A DNA stretch of 64,000 bases from Otis tarda. Its lineage: Eukaryota; Chordata; Aves; Otidiformes; Otididae. Of the stretch, positions 25,096 to 34,590 are shown piece by piece (the stretch's first letter is position 1; every line of letters begins with the position of its first letter). A program made the position numbers and the translations under genes. The stretch is from contig CM048553.1 in NCBI GenBank assembly GCA_026413225.1, positions 144,001,190 through 144,065,189 on the forward strand, given 5' to 3'. Under the pieces are notes generated by a model. That model saw only the letters and a program-made list of their open reading frames with translations. It did not search any database and was not told the origin of the DNA.

Positions 25096-25318
25096 CTGTG
25101 ATATGAGAGCATCTGTTTCAAATTCCTCTTTGGTAGATTCAGAGTAGGCACTAGACTGCAGTATTTCTTGGACCATGACTCCTTGCTTTGTAGAATGGTC
25201 TCCTCCATTTCTACTAACAGAGGTCCCTGTAGCAGTAAATATTCCCAGGGCCTGAGAAGCTTTTGATCTTGGAGGCAGGAGGCTGGTATTCTTGTCCATG
25301 TTCCAAAAAAATAATTTG
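25096..25318 (-). other. Candidate coding exon of an unidentified gene
   Basis: On the minus strand a weak acceptor (cactttccag) precedes 25318 and a strong donor (cag/gtgaaa) follows 25096. The 223-bp interval is open in one frame, contains an ATG at 25299 (MDKNTSLLPPRSK) and ends in phase 0. The frame runs on only seven codons past the donor before a stop (25078). The 74 residues are protein-like (S/T/E-rich, FETDALISQ at the end), but I recognise no family. The phase-0 end would join in frame to the candidate exon at 15455-15662 on the same strand. Speculative. Confidence 0.25.
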
Positions 25319-25324
25319 CTGGAA

Positions 25325-27330
25325 AGTGCTTTACTTTGCTCTAAAATGGAGAGGATTTATCTGTAATAGAAAAATTACTGACCACTGCAGGCACTTTTGC
25401 AAGTCATCTAAATAGATATTTGTGTGATATCAGTAGAATTTTGGCATGGTTCTGGAAAGGGAATTTCAGCCAAAGAGTCTGTATTTTAACTTTTCTTTCG
25501 AAGGAGACTGAGTAGCAAAAAAATAAGTAAAATAGAAAAATGATTATTTTAAAACAGTTATTAATTGATTATTAATGCCAATAATTTGCTTTTCTCATGT
25601 GCATAAATACTTTATTTCAGCTTTGGAAAGCAGGCTTATCGAAGCATTTTATTTGCAAAGCATGGATTCTCACACAATGCAGCCATGCAAGCTACCAAGA
25701 ATTTTTTCTCCTTTTCTCTGGTAATAAGAATTTTAATTTTTATATGTCAAAGTTACTTGGTTTATCCTTCCTTTAAATTACACAGATAACATTTCCAAAA
25801 ATCATGGTGACCCACGACAATCCAACAATCATATAACCACCAAACTTTGCATTAAGTCTTTTAAGAACCACATTACTACACCTGCAGACCTGCTACTGCA
25901 TATAGTAAACTTCCAAAATGGAGCAACATAGCCAGCCTTCCAATGAACGTTATTAAGCTGAATAAATTTAACTGAGAGCAGCCACAGAAATTTCCCTTAA
26001 AGGCTAACAAGTTATAAGTTGTGATAGGAACAATGCATGTGTAAATTACTAGCCAAGCCTACAATTCCTAGTGTCATAAAATAGCAACTCTAAGACCTCA
26101 TAAAAGGCCTGAGAAACTTCATCATTCCAACTACATTTCTTTAAGGTAACTTCTGTAGAAGTGATTCCCTTTGCTACAGTAATTTTCGAATCTATGCAGA
26201 ATGTCAGGCTGAAGGCCTCTCTTCCAACCTTAAAAATCTCTAAACACCACAAAATACCCCAGAGCGCCAGGTAAGGGATGCTTGGGAAGGTATCTGTGGC
26301 TGGAATTACTCTGCATTGCTTCTTAGAGCATAATACTGTGTGTTTGGCGGCACCAGGTCTACTCAGATTGTGATGTCAATAAAATGGTTATGTATCTGTA
26401 ACTCCTTCTCTGCATCATTGTGGAATTAATATTAAAGAAAAACAAGTGACTGTTTGTCATTGGCTTTGAATGAGAACTGCATATGATGAATGAAACACAA
26501 CAGAAGAAATAATCATAAGGGCATTAGCAGAACACATTTCTCATAATTCATACATTTATTGTCCTATATGGTTCCATGAAATGCAGTTGTCTTGCTGAAA
26601 TCATGTTGCAAAAATAAAAAAAAAAAGCCTTTTTCAAAAAAAATCCAAAATCAGTCTTGGCTTTCCATATTGTTCTTCTTCTCTGAAAACCACATCACTC
26701 AATAAACCTTTCCAATGGACCAGGGTATTGACCTTTTTTTCTATCTTCATTTCTTTTTTTAACAAGTTCACATAGTTATGTGTTTCAGAATAATGTCAAC
26801 CCAGCTGGAAATTAAAAGTGAATGTTCTTGACCCAGAGATTACTAAGTTCAGTGACTTTTATTGGTTTTGGATTACGCTCAGCTTCAAGGAGCAGAAGGA
26901 TCTCATTATGTGGCCCAGATTTTCAGAAGCTCACCTCTCATTAAAAATTAAAACAGTAACCAAGTTTGCAGAAGAGTTTAGCATCTTATCTACTGAGGTG
27001 TTTAATTAGCCTGACCAGAAGTGTCACAATGGGAGCTTCTGGGCACAGAATAGATTTGAAAATTGGCCTTTAAATTCTAATTATGTATCAGTACATTTCC
27101 CTGCACATTTATTGGAATGAATAACCTATATCTCCTCTGTGCTTCTGTAAAGCAGTACATTTGTTCTCACACTTGCTTGAAAATCAGCAAATATTGCTGC
27201 TTCTTTCAGTCATAATTAAAAAAAAAACAAAACAGGGGAGTACTTTGTATTCTGGTACAATATTTCAGTATCAAATTCACAATCCAATAGCATTTTTCCA
27301 ATTTCAGTGGTCCAGTATTGAAACATTCTT
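25325..27330. other. Unique AT-rich DNA
   Basis: No recognisable gene or repeat; short chance ORFs. Low-complexity A-runs near 26613 and 27217. Confidence 0.6.
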
Positions 27331-27334
27331 TATT

Positions 27335-27426
27335 TCATAGAATCATAGAATCATAGAATGGTTAGAGTTGGAAGGGACCTTCAAAGGTCATCTAGTCCAA
27401 CCCCCCCGCAAGAAGCAGGGACATCC
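27335..27426 (-). mobile_element. CR1 LINE 3' end, left half, split by the provirus
   Basis: CR1 3' terminus on the minus strand: tcatagaatcatagaatcat repeats, then gttggaagggaccttcaaagg. The sequence stops at acatcc, where the provirus begins, and continues at 36069 after a duplicate of acatcc. The two halves together form one ordinary short CR1. Confidence 0.95.
27421..27426. repeat. Left target-site duplication of the provirus
   Basis: The sequence acatcc directly precedes the terminal TG of the left LTR and is repeated exactly at 36069-36074. A 6-bp duplication is the size made by alpharetroviral integrase. Confidence 0.95.
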
Positions 27427-27691
27427 TGTTGCCTTTGTTGGCGTGGCGACCTGGTTCAGTGACGGCACGGCGACCAACCCCAGGCCGCTCGGTCCATCAG
27501 CACGCTGACACCAGTGTGGTGGACGGCAAATGGCGTTTATTGGCAGGTAACACGACCTTTTATAGCTTAGGTTTACAACGTTATTTCCGTCTGCTTTCAT
27601 CACAAACTGACCGCTATTGGTCATTAGGACAGAGACCCTATCTTTCCGTACAGCGCGATATCTTCCGGTCACCAGACCCTAACTACCCACA
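27427..27691 (-). repeat. 3' LTR of the provirus
   Basis: 265 bp with TG...CA ends, apparently identical base for base to the right LTR. In the sense direction: U3 about 27535-27691, with a CCAAT box (27616-27620) and TATAAAAGG (27556-27564). AATAAA is at 27536-27541, R about 27515-27534 and U5 27427-27514. The short R starting right after AATAAAC follows the compact alpharetroviral LTR plan. Confidence 0.97.
27536..27541 (-). terminator. Poly(A) signal AATAAA in the 3' LTR
   Basis: Minus-strand AATAAA just upstream of the predicted R segment. It would direct 3' end formation of viral RNA about 20 nt downstream. The duplicate in the 5' LTR is at 35913-35918. Confidence 0.8.
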
Positions 27692-27705
27692 TTTCCCCCC
27701 TCCCT
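27692..27705 (-). promoter_or_regulatory. Polypurine tract
   Basis: In sense orientation AGGGAGGGGGGAAA lies directly against the 5' end of the 3' LTR (TGTGGG...). It serves as primer for plus-strand DNA synthesis. All 14 bases are purines. Confidence 0.9.
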
Positions 27706-28719
27706 ATGCGTAATTAAATTGGCCAAAATATCACAGTCTTTTTCCATTTGAATGCAAACGGTTTCGACTGGCTTCATGGAGAGGGAGGCAAAGAAAGCGT
27801 CCTTCAAATCCAGAGCAGCAAGCCAAATTGGTTCAGGTGTCATCACAGACAGCAGGGTATATGGATTCGCCACTGCTGGGTAGAGGTCTTCTTACTTTCC
27901 GTGCGTCCGGTCCCGACGATATCTTTCCCGTGAGCAAGTACAGTGAGCAAGTACACAACCTAGAAAACTTTTCTTTAATGTTCCTCCACTCTGACCCCTT
28001 TCCTATTTTATCGATTCATTCTCTGATCCCGTCTTTGCTCCATGTCCAGCAACTCCGTTGCTGTACCACCCTTCCCTAGAGTCTGACGGGTGCTGCCACT
28101 CCCCAGAATCCGGCTGAGCAACTACTTCCTCTCTTCCCTTAGTCTGACTTCCTCTTTTCCAGCATACACATACACGACCCTCCCTTTACTCACTTAGGAC
28201 ACTCGGAATTCCAGCTAAACGCTGCTGACAACCTTTCATTACAGCACTTACTTGCATTCTGGAACAAATACAGGTTTACAAGAGGTATCGCGGCGTAAAG
28301 GATACCATTCAGGGCCATCGGGGTCCCACTACAAGGAGACCAAGGAATCTACAATGATAGAACACAATAAATTAGTACCGCGGCTACAAAGACACACTTT
28401 GGATCCAGTTCAAGAATAGATACACCATGATTTCGGATAAAAAGCATACTAAGTGTATAGTTAAGTTAGTTAAAATATTCTGTTCTTGTTCTATGCTTTA
28501 CAGCAATCTTAAAAGATATATATATCTTAAAATAGTTGTTACCTTAAAAGATCGATTAGTGGCACTTTGTGAGTAAGCGTAAAAGCGAAAGGCAAGCCTA
28601 ATACTGTTAGTAAACCTGATTGAAAATACTGTGTAATCATCTCGCGATAGCGAGTATAAGGCACGCTGGGCAGATGGTAAATGGGGGATGATTAAGGATA
28701 ATTCTGGACAAACGGAACC
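27706..28719 (-). other. Provirus region between env and polypurine tract
   Basis: About 1 kb with no full gene. It holds the RT fragment at 27745-27889 and a 13-bp tandem duplication gtgagcaagtaca at 27930-27942 and 27943-27955. An AT-rich palindromic patch (aagatatatatatctt) lies near 28514. The function of the remainder is unknown. Confidence 0.7.
27745..27889 (-). pseudogene. Fragment of a class I (gammaretrovirus-type) reverse transcriptase
   Basis: On the minus strand this reads EDLYPAVANPYTLLSVM, then EPIWLAALDLKDAFFASLSM. It has the spacing and wording of the gammaretroviral RT segment around the first catalytic aspartate (NPYTLLS, then LDLKDAFF). It is about 45-48 codons long. Just before it in frame is a stop, and downstream the match fades. 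It is distinct from the element's own class II RT (LDIKDCFF, 32428-33200) and sits in an unexpected place, 3' of env. Origin unknown: a recombination scar from the env donor or a captured piece of another ERV. Confidence 0.65.
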
Positions 28720-30456
28720 TTAAAGCAATTGTTGGTGTTCCATGCGTTCCACTAACATGATGTTAACCGTCTCTAACCGGCTCTTGACAAACGACACGAG
28801 TCTGTTTAATATACAGGGTCCGAAGATCAATGTTAACAGGATCATTGCGATTGGCCCTACCAGGGTAGATACCAGGGTGGTTAACCATGGTGAATTGCTA
28901 GACCATGATGCAAACCAACTTTGTTGTGCCTCTCGTTCCCTTCTCCGTTTCTCCAATCCCTCTCGCAATTTGGCCATGGTGTCCCTCACTATTCCGGTGT
29001 GGTCCGCATACACACAGCACTCTTCCCTTAGTGCGGCGCACACTCCTCCTTGCTGTAGGAACATCAGGTCCAACCCTCTGCGATTTTGTAATACTACTTC
29101 AGATAATGATCTGATTGATTGTTCTAATGCACTTATTGATTGTTCAATTCTAGCCAGGTCCTCATCTACCGCCACCCTCAAGGCACTGAATTCTTGACTC
29201 TGTTGTACCAAGGATGCTACTCCCGTACCTATTCCTGCGCCCCCCATGATCATTAGTGTAGCTACCGTTAGTGCTGTGAAGGGTTCTCGCTTTGACAGAT
29301 GATGTTCTGGGGTAATCTGTGAGCCATAGGCAAATTCTTCAGAGTGGTAAAAGATTTTGGGAACTATAGATGCCTGGACACAATATTCTGAGGATCCGTC
29401 AAATCTTTCCAACGGCAAACAAGGTGTAACTCCAACAGCAGAACAGACCCATTTCGCATTTTTGGCTGGTATTAGCCACTTTGCAGGGGCTTTATATGGT
29501 GTCTTATTAACACACAGTTGTTCTTTGTGCTTTGGGACTTTGCCTACACACACGCCACTTCCCACCACCTGTGTCCATGTAATCCCGCGCTTTTCTGTGT
29601 CCCATATACACTGGGCTGGATTTAACTCATTTGACTGTGTTGGCGTGTCACTTACTCCTACAGCCTGATAAAAGGGTGGTTTTATTCCGTAGCACAACCA
29701 GCAATGCTCCGTGAGATTTGGGTCAGTTTTGTTCAACACTTGGTAGCTAGCTTGCATCATTTTCCAGAGAGGATTTTCGTAAGGGATTTTGGTGATGTGT
29801 GTCGCCATGGGTGTGGTAACTTCGGTATTTCTTTTGATGTAACGTAGTGGAGATTTAGAGATTTGTGGGCTAGGGACTGGGTTAGGCCCGACTGCTTGGG
29901 GTGCCTGCGGCATGAGCCTGATGATTTGTATCACTACTCCTGGATCTGTGGAAGCTTTGTGAATGAATACTGACCACATTTTCCCCACCGCCCAACCCGT
30001 ATTAGCCGGGTCTAGGATTTCTAAATTCAAATGGGTACAAGTACCTCTGTGATATGTCAATCCATCGCTTGCAAATTTTGGACGGTCACACCCACTTGGT
30101 CCCCATCTTACCCGCAAAAAGTCATCCTCTTTTCCTGGCTTCCACCTATCACTTGTCACAATGGTCTCACATCCCCAGTATCCACAAAACCCATACCCTG
30201 GATAGTTGCAATAGCTCTTTCCTGGGTTTGAACTGGGGCACCAGTATGTTCCCCATAGTGATTTGGATTTGGGTCCTCCCACTGTGGGGAACAGGTCACC
30301 AATTGTTATTGTAAAAGTCGGACCACCTGCTGTTATGTTTTCCTTTATCTCTTTGTCATTGTTAGTAGGGCTTCGCAGGACCCACCTGTATGGCCGATGG
30401 GGATGGTACTCCGATTCCGCCTGCCCTATAGCGACAAGCTCTAAAATCAGAATCAC
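28720..30456 (-). CDS. env: Envelope glycoprotein, gammaretrovirus type, full open frame
   Basis: 578 codons without a break. SU carries WGCETIV-type cysteine patterns (about 94-101) like mammalian gammaretroviral SU, the CWLC isomerase motif at 252-255, and N-glycosylation sites at 40, 242, 247 and 317. The SU/TM cleavage site is LSKR (387-390), followed by a hydrophobic fusion peptide (391-410). TM has LQNRRGLDLMFLQQGGV (456-472), which resembles the immunosuppressive domain, then CX6CC at 473-481. The membrane span is about 525-550 and the tail has 28 residues. The listed start is GTG. The frame is open back to a stop at 30523-30525 with no ATG, so translation probably needs splicing to the gag AUG. 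The 5' end overlaps the end of pol by four bases. Confidence 0.9.
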   Translation of the reverse strand: MILILELVAIGQAESEYHPHRPYRWVLRSPTNNDKEIKENITAGGPTFTITIGDLFPTVGGPKSKSLWGTYWCPSSNPGKSYCNYPGYGFCGYWGCETIVTSDRWKPGKEDDFLRVRWGPSGCDRPKFASDGLTYHRGTCTHLNLEILDPANTGWAVGKMWSVFIHKASTDPGVVIQIIRLMPQAPQAVGPNPVPSPQISKSPLRYIKRNTEVTTPMATHITKIPYENPLWKMMQASYQVLNKTDPNLTEHCWLCYGIKPPFYQAVGVSDTPTQSNELNPAQCIWDTEKRGITWTQVVGSGVCVGKVPKHKEQLCVNKTPYKAPAKWLIPAKNAKWVCSAVGVTPCLPLERFDGSSEYCVQASIVPKIFYHSEEFAYGSQITPEHHLSKREPFTALTVATLMIMGGAGIGTGVASLVQQSQEFSALRVAVDEDLARIEQSISALEQSIRSLSEVVLQNRRGLDLMFLQQGGVCAALREECCVYADHTGIVRDTMAKLREGLEKRRREREAQQSWFASWSSNSPWLTTLVSTLVGPIAMILLTLIFGPCILNRLVSFVKSRLETVNIMLVERMEHQQLL

Positions 30457-31430
30457 ACAGAGGCGTCGCGGCCCCCACGGGTGCTCTGCCGCTGCCGTGC
30501 CAGTTCCGCTAGTGCGGAGCTCTCAGGTGCGGGCAGGGTGCTTGCTGAGTTGTCGTCCTCTCTCGGCACCGGGGCGTACGGGTTACGAGGCGTCCGATGA
30601 TCCGGTCCTGTGGACGAAAACTCAGAGTTTTCATTAGCTTTATTCTGGAGATCTGGTTTGATGGACTTAAGCGGACACCATTTGATTCTCCCTTCTTTTC
30701 TGACAGCAGCGTACCCTCGCCCTGTTAGGACTAGCCTCCACCCTCGTTCCCATTCTCCCAGCTCATTCCTGATTGTAACAAATGGGCCCTCTTCCAGTGC
30801 TCGAGTGGCCCAGTGTTTTTTGGCGGCGGGGCTATTCACCTCCCTCCCCCCTGGGAATTGGTTTAATGCTAACAAAGCAGTCGCCAAGAGGCGTGTTTGG
30901 TCCCCTGAAGGAATGGTATTGGTGAAACCTTCTGTTTTTGCTAAAACTTCTAATTTGGATTTCAGAGTTTGGTTTGCCCGCTCGACTATGGCTTGTCCTG
31001 TGCTGTTGTACGGGATACCATGTATTAGAGTAATACCCCATTTCAAAACAAATGCTTGGACTGATTTAGAGGCGAAATTCGGACCGTTGTCTGTTTTGAT
31101 CTGATTAGGGACACCAAGCCACGCCATGGCTGTTAGCCAATGCTGGATGGTCGCTTTGGAGTCGGTCTTAAGGTGTTGTGTGTGGCTACGATCATTCCGC
31201 TATATGTGTCCACAGTTACCGCTAGCCACGCTCGAGGCTTCAGTAGCTGACAGAGCGTAAAATCCGTTTGCCACACCTCAGAGGCTTTAAGACCTCTGGG
31301 GTTGACTCCACTGGACCATAGTGGCGTTTTCTGACAGTGGGGACACGTAGGCTACTACGTGTTTTGCGTCTGTGACTGAAATCCCACATGTCTTCGCCAG
31401 TGCTTTGGCTCCGATATGGAGGGACTCATG
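30453..31430 (-). pseudogene. Integrase segment of pol
   Basis: The N-terminal HX3H (LHESLHIG, about 31430) and CPHC (31334-31345) zinc finger residues are present in two different frames. The catalytic triad is D in WQTDFT (about 31256-31273), D in IKTDNGP (about 31091) and E in QAIVERANQT, giving the usual D-35-E spacing. The C-terminal domain (LVLTGRGYAAVR, then WCPLKSIKPD) ends at 30453. The last frame is open from 31127 to 30453. The core is split at about 31180. Confidence 0.9.
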
Positions 31431-32325
31431 TAGCTGACGGGGCGTCTCTTAGCGTCCACAGCCCTTTTGCAGCAGCATCTGCTTTATCATTACCAGTTTG
31501 AAAGAATCCCTTGACTGGACTGTGACTGTTGACGTGGATGACCGATACGGTGCCTTTTCGGGAAGAAAGTGCTTCTTCTAGCATCAGTGCTGTTGTGGAT
31601 GTTGACACGCCAGGCCCCGACATGGCCAAGCAGAGTTTAGCCACGAACATCGAATCGGTCACGATGTTGAGGTGTTCTGTCGGGAACAGTCCGCAGGCTA
31701 ATACTACTGCCGTTGCTTCTAACTGCTGGACTGAAAGCGCACGATCGGTCGCTTTAATGCAGCGCCATTCTCCTTCCGATTGCCATACAGCGGCTGCGGT
31801 TGAGGTCGCTGAGGATGCATCTGTGAAGACCGTTGGTCCCTGTTGGGGGCGGTCCATGATTTTTTGTGGAAGGTCGATATCGACAACTGCCAACATTTGA
31901 GTCCAAGGGGGCTTTGCAGCGTACTGGATTTCTCCTCCAAATCCGACGAGGGCTATGGCTAGATGTTCTGACATCGCCACTGACTGCGTTGGAAGCTGTT
32001 TGCGGAAGGGTAGGTATATTCTGGCGGGTTCGATGCCTAGATGTCTCAGGGCGAGTTTTCTGCCTTTCATGATGAGGTTGCCAAGACACTCGACTCCTGG
32101 AGAGAATGCACGTGACAGCTTTCCCAGGACTATCCATTGTATTGGCTGCGCTCTCTCAGGGGGACCCTGGGCTAGTGCCCCTACCCCCCTTTTTCCGTGA
32201 AGTGTACATACAGATCGAGCGGTGCACCTGGGTTCCATCTGGCGAGCGTGCTTGACGATACCTGTTGCTCGATGAAGTCGAGGGAGTTCATTGCTTCCGA
32301 CGTCAGAGTTTTTTTTTGCTCCCAT
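31426..32325 (-). pseudogene. Connection and RNase H segment of pol
   Basis: Open frame of 299 codons; the first 45 or so are out of the true frame because the RT frame joins near 32189. RNase H active-site acidic residues are present: D in VFTDASS (169), E in QQLEATAV (203), D in IVTDSM (224) and D in GNDKADAAAK (283). It degrades the RNA strand during reverse transcription. The end of the frame runs into the integrase start with another frame change. Confidence 0.9.
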
Positions 32326-32427
32326 GGGTTTTTTCCTTTTAGAAGATCATGCAAGGGGGCCATGGTTTCTGGAGGGATCAAGACGATGTTACGGAGCCAT
32401 TGCAGGGACCCTACCAGCTGTTGCATG

Positions 32428-33200
32428 TCATGGAGCGTTTTGATGTGCCGACGGATCTTTATCTGGGGAGGGGTTATGTAAGAATCTGTAATTCCCACTC
32501 CCAAAAAACTCACGCATGGTCCTCTTTTTGATTTTTGCACTCGCAATTTCGAACCCGTTAGCTTTTAAAGCTTCTGAGACCGTTGACACCAGCTGGTCTA
32601 CTTGACTTCCTGACGGTGCGGCGATCAAGACATCATCCATATATTGAATGATAGTCGCGGTCGGGTCACTGCGCCGAACCGGTGCCAGCGCCCGGTCCAC
32701 TGTGATCTGGCAGATAGTAGGTGAGTTGATCATTCCTTGAGGCAGCACTTTCCACTGGAAGCGTAGGTTGGGGCGCTGGCTGTTTGGGAACACGACAGAA
32801 AAAGCAAACCGCTCCTTGTCCTCTTCGTGCAGGGGTATCGAAAAGAAACAGTCCTTAATGTCAAGGACGGCGCAAGGCTGTCCTTCTGGTATCATAGAGT
32901 TCATGGGCAATAGCGTTTGGACAGGACCCATTGGTTGAATTCTCTTATTTACTTCGCGCAGATCATGAAGGAGGCGAAACCCCTCGCCAGACCGTTTGGG
33001 TATTACAAAAACTGGGGTGTTCCACGGGCTAGTGGAAGGTTCTATGTGACCTTGTTGCAGTTCACGGTCAAGTAGCTCAAGAAGAGCGTCCATTCGAGGC
33101 TTTGACAGGGGCCACTGCTCGACCCACACTGGATCGGACGATTTCCACGTCAATCTGATTGGTGGGAGTGGGTATGCGGCAGTGGCCCTTATGGTAAATT
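32428..33200 (-). pseudogene. Reverse transcriptase segment of pol
   Basis: Class II RT fingers and palm: TSPWNTPVFVIPKRSG, LLHDLREVN, first catalytic D in LDIKDCFF, LPQGMINSP, and YMDD with the two other catalytic aspartates. The frame opens directly at the slip site (33195-33201) and has no ATG, as expected for a gag-pol fusion. It stays in frame until about 32526. The thumb region continues in another frame at 32181-32546 (FLGVGITDSYI, QLVGSLQWLRNIV). Confidence 0.95.
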
Positions 33201-34082
33201 TGTCACCCTGGCTTTTAATAGGGTTAAAGCGTCCCTTCCCAGCAGGGGTGGGACTCCTGACATGACATATGGGAAGAGGGTAATAGTTTTCTCTGGTCCC
33301 TTTTCAGTGTGAAGTGTGATTGCTACCAATTGAGCACTCTTCCGAGCTCGGGTTAATCCCCCGACTCCACCCACCATGGGGGCGCCTTCCAATGTCCAGT
33401 GCGGGGGCCAATTCGCCTCAGGGATAACTGTAACGTCTGCTCCGGTGTCGATCAAAAAGGGGACACTAATAGTGGTGCTGTTTGAGGCATTGTGAAGTGA
33501 ACAGATCCCCCACACCACTGGCGGGTTGTCACACTTTACTGCCAGGGCCACCCTGGGGTCCCGCCCCCAAATGGTGGTCCCTGTAATTCCTGAGATGGGG
33601 GCAGATTCGGCTTGACCGTTGGTTGAGCCATAAAGTTGGTCGCTTCTCGAGGGGGCAGCGGGTTCGGGAGCGTCTCGCCCCATCCGGGGTTGGCACAATT
33701 GGGCCGCCTCGTGTCCCAAGTGGGAGAGGGCTGTGTGCGGCCCGGGTGCCCTCTCCCCTTCCCGTTTCCCTGGATTTTTAGATCTGCATTCTTTAGCGAA
33801 ATGCCCTTTCTTTCCACAGGCCCAGCACGGTCCTCTGGGTCGAATTTGGCGCGGGGGGGATGCTGTTGACAGATTCCCCAACCGAGGGCAGCTTGCTACA
33901 GCGTGGCCCACCTGGCCACATTTAAAACATGCCATCACATTAGCTATTGCAGTGCGGACAGCCACCTGGATCGGGGCTAAATGCTCTTCATTCGTGACAT
34001 GCTTAATCATGTCCGCGATACTTGACCCCATTGGTAGTGATCGTAAGATTTCTTTGGTTACCGAATTACACTGCTGCCGCAA
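33189..34082 (-). CDS. Gag C-terminal part: capsid end, nucleocapsid and protease in one frame
   Basis: 297 open codons. Residues 1-50 are the end of capsid. Two CCHC zinc knuckles follow (52-65 CFKCGQVGHAVASC; 86-99 CWACGKKGHFAKEC). A proline-rich linker leads into an aspartic protease with DTGAD (212-216) and LLGRD (280-284). Protease directly in the gag frame, ending at the gag stop (TAA 33189-33191), is the alpharetroviral arrangement; betaretroviruses use a separate pro frame. The open frame begins near 34082 only because the upstream capsid lies in another frame, so the first codon is not a real start. Confidence 0.9.
   Translation of the reverse strand: MRQQCNSVTKEILRSLPMGSSIADMIKHVTNEEHLAPIQVAVRTAIANVMACFKCGQVGHAVASCPRLGNLSTASPPRQIRPRGPCWACGKKGHFAKECRSKNPGKREGERAPGPHTALSHLGHEAAQLCQPRMGRDAPEPAAPSRSDQLYGSTNGQAESAPISGITGTTIWGRDPRVALAVKCDNPPVVWGICSLHNASNSTTISVPFLIDTGADVTVIPEANWPPHWTLEGAPMVGGVGGLTRARKSAQLVAITLHTEKGPEKTITLFPYVMSGVPPLLGRDALTLLKARVTNLP
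33195..33201 (-). promoter_or_regulatory. -1 ribosomal frameshift heptamer AAATTTA
   Basis: Sense A AAT TTA in the gag frame, one codon before the gag stop (CCA TAA). A -1 slip places ribosomes exactly in the open RT frame. It is the same heptamer and position type as in alpharetroviruses. A downstream structure was not modelled. Confidence 0.85.
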
Positions 34083-34590
34083 GCACTCTGCTACAACCGG
34101 GCCTTTCGCTTCCGAAGGCAGGGTCGAGAGTCAATCGCTGTCTGGAGGCGATCCACAAATTGCGCAAAGCTTTCACTTTCTTTTTGCTTTATTGTGGACC
34201 AGGACGATGGCTTGATAATAGCTCTAGAGGCTGTGCGAATAGCTTCTCTGGCCGCACGTGTAGTTGTCATAACTTCATGGGCCCGCAGGCCCTGGGCCTG
34301 CGCCTGGGGTGGTAGTCATTGCAGGGTCTGAACCCATCAGCCTGCGGGCTGGAGCCATGTAGCGGGTGGTCTGCCCCGGTTACTTGGGCTAATTGCTTTG
34401 CACAGTTGTCCTCCCATTCTTGTTTAAAAACAATCATTCCTGCCCCGTCAAAGATCAGTTTACAAGTTTGTTTTATATCAAATGGGAGCATATCGTCCCC
34501 CAAAGACACCATCTATAAGGGTAGAGACGAGGGCAGAATTAAGCCCTTTGTCCGCAATTGCTTTAACAATCGCTTGTATATCCTTGGGGT

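Larger units (their letters stand above)
30453..33200 (-). pseudogene. pol: pol (RT, RNase H, integrase), broken by frame changes
   Basis: Class II pol reached by -1 frameshift from gag. Order: RT, connection, RNase H, integrase zinc finger, catalytic core, C-terminal domain. All catalytic residues can be seen, but the frame changes about five times, near 32526, 32189, 31440, 31355 and 31180. Several of these are at runs of C, G or T. No in-frame stop other than those caused by the frame changes was seen. As written it cannot give a full Pol. Closest in pattern to alpharetroviruses. Confidence 0.9.

Noticed and set aside
27388..27672. ORF through the 3' LTR, and its twin through the 5' LTR (35537-36049)
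   Set aside because: The frame crosses promoter and R sequences; only the part after ATG 35704 is gag.
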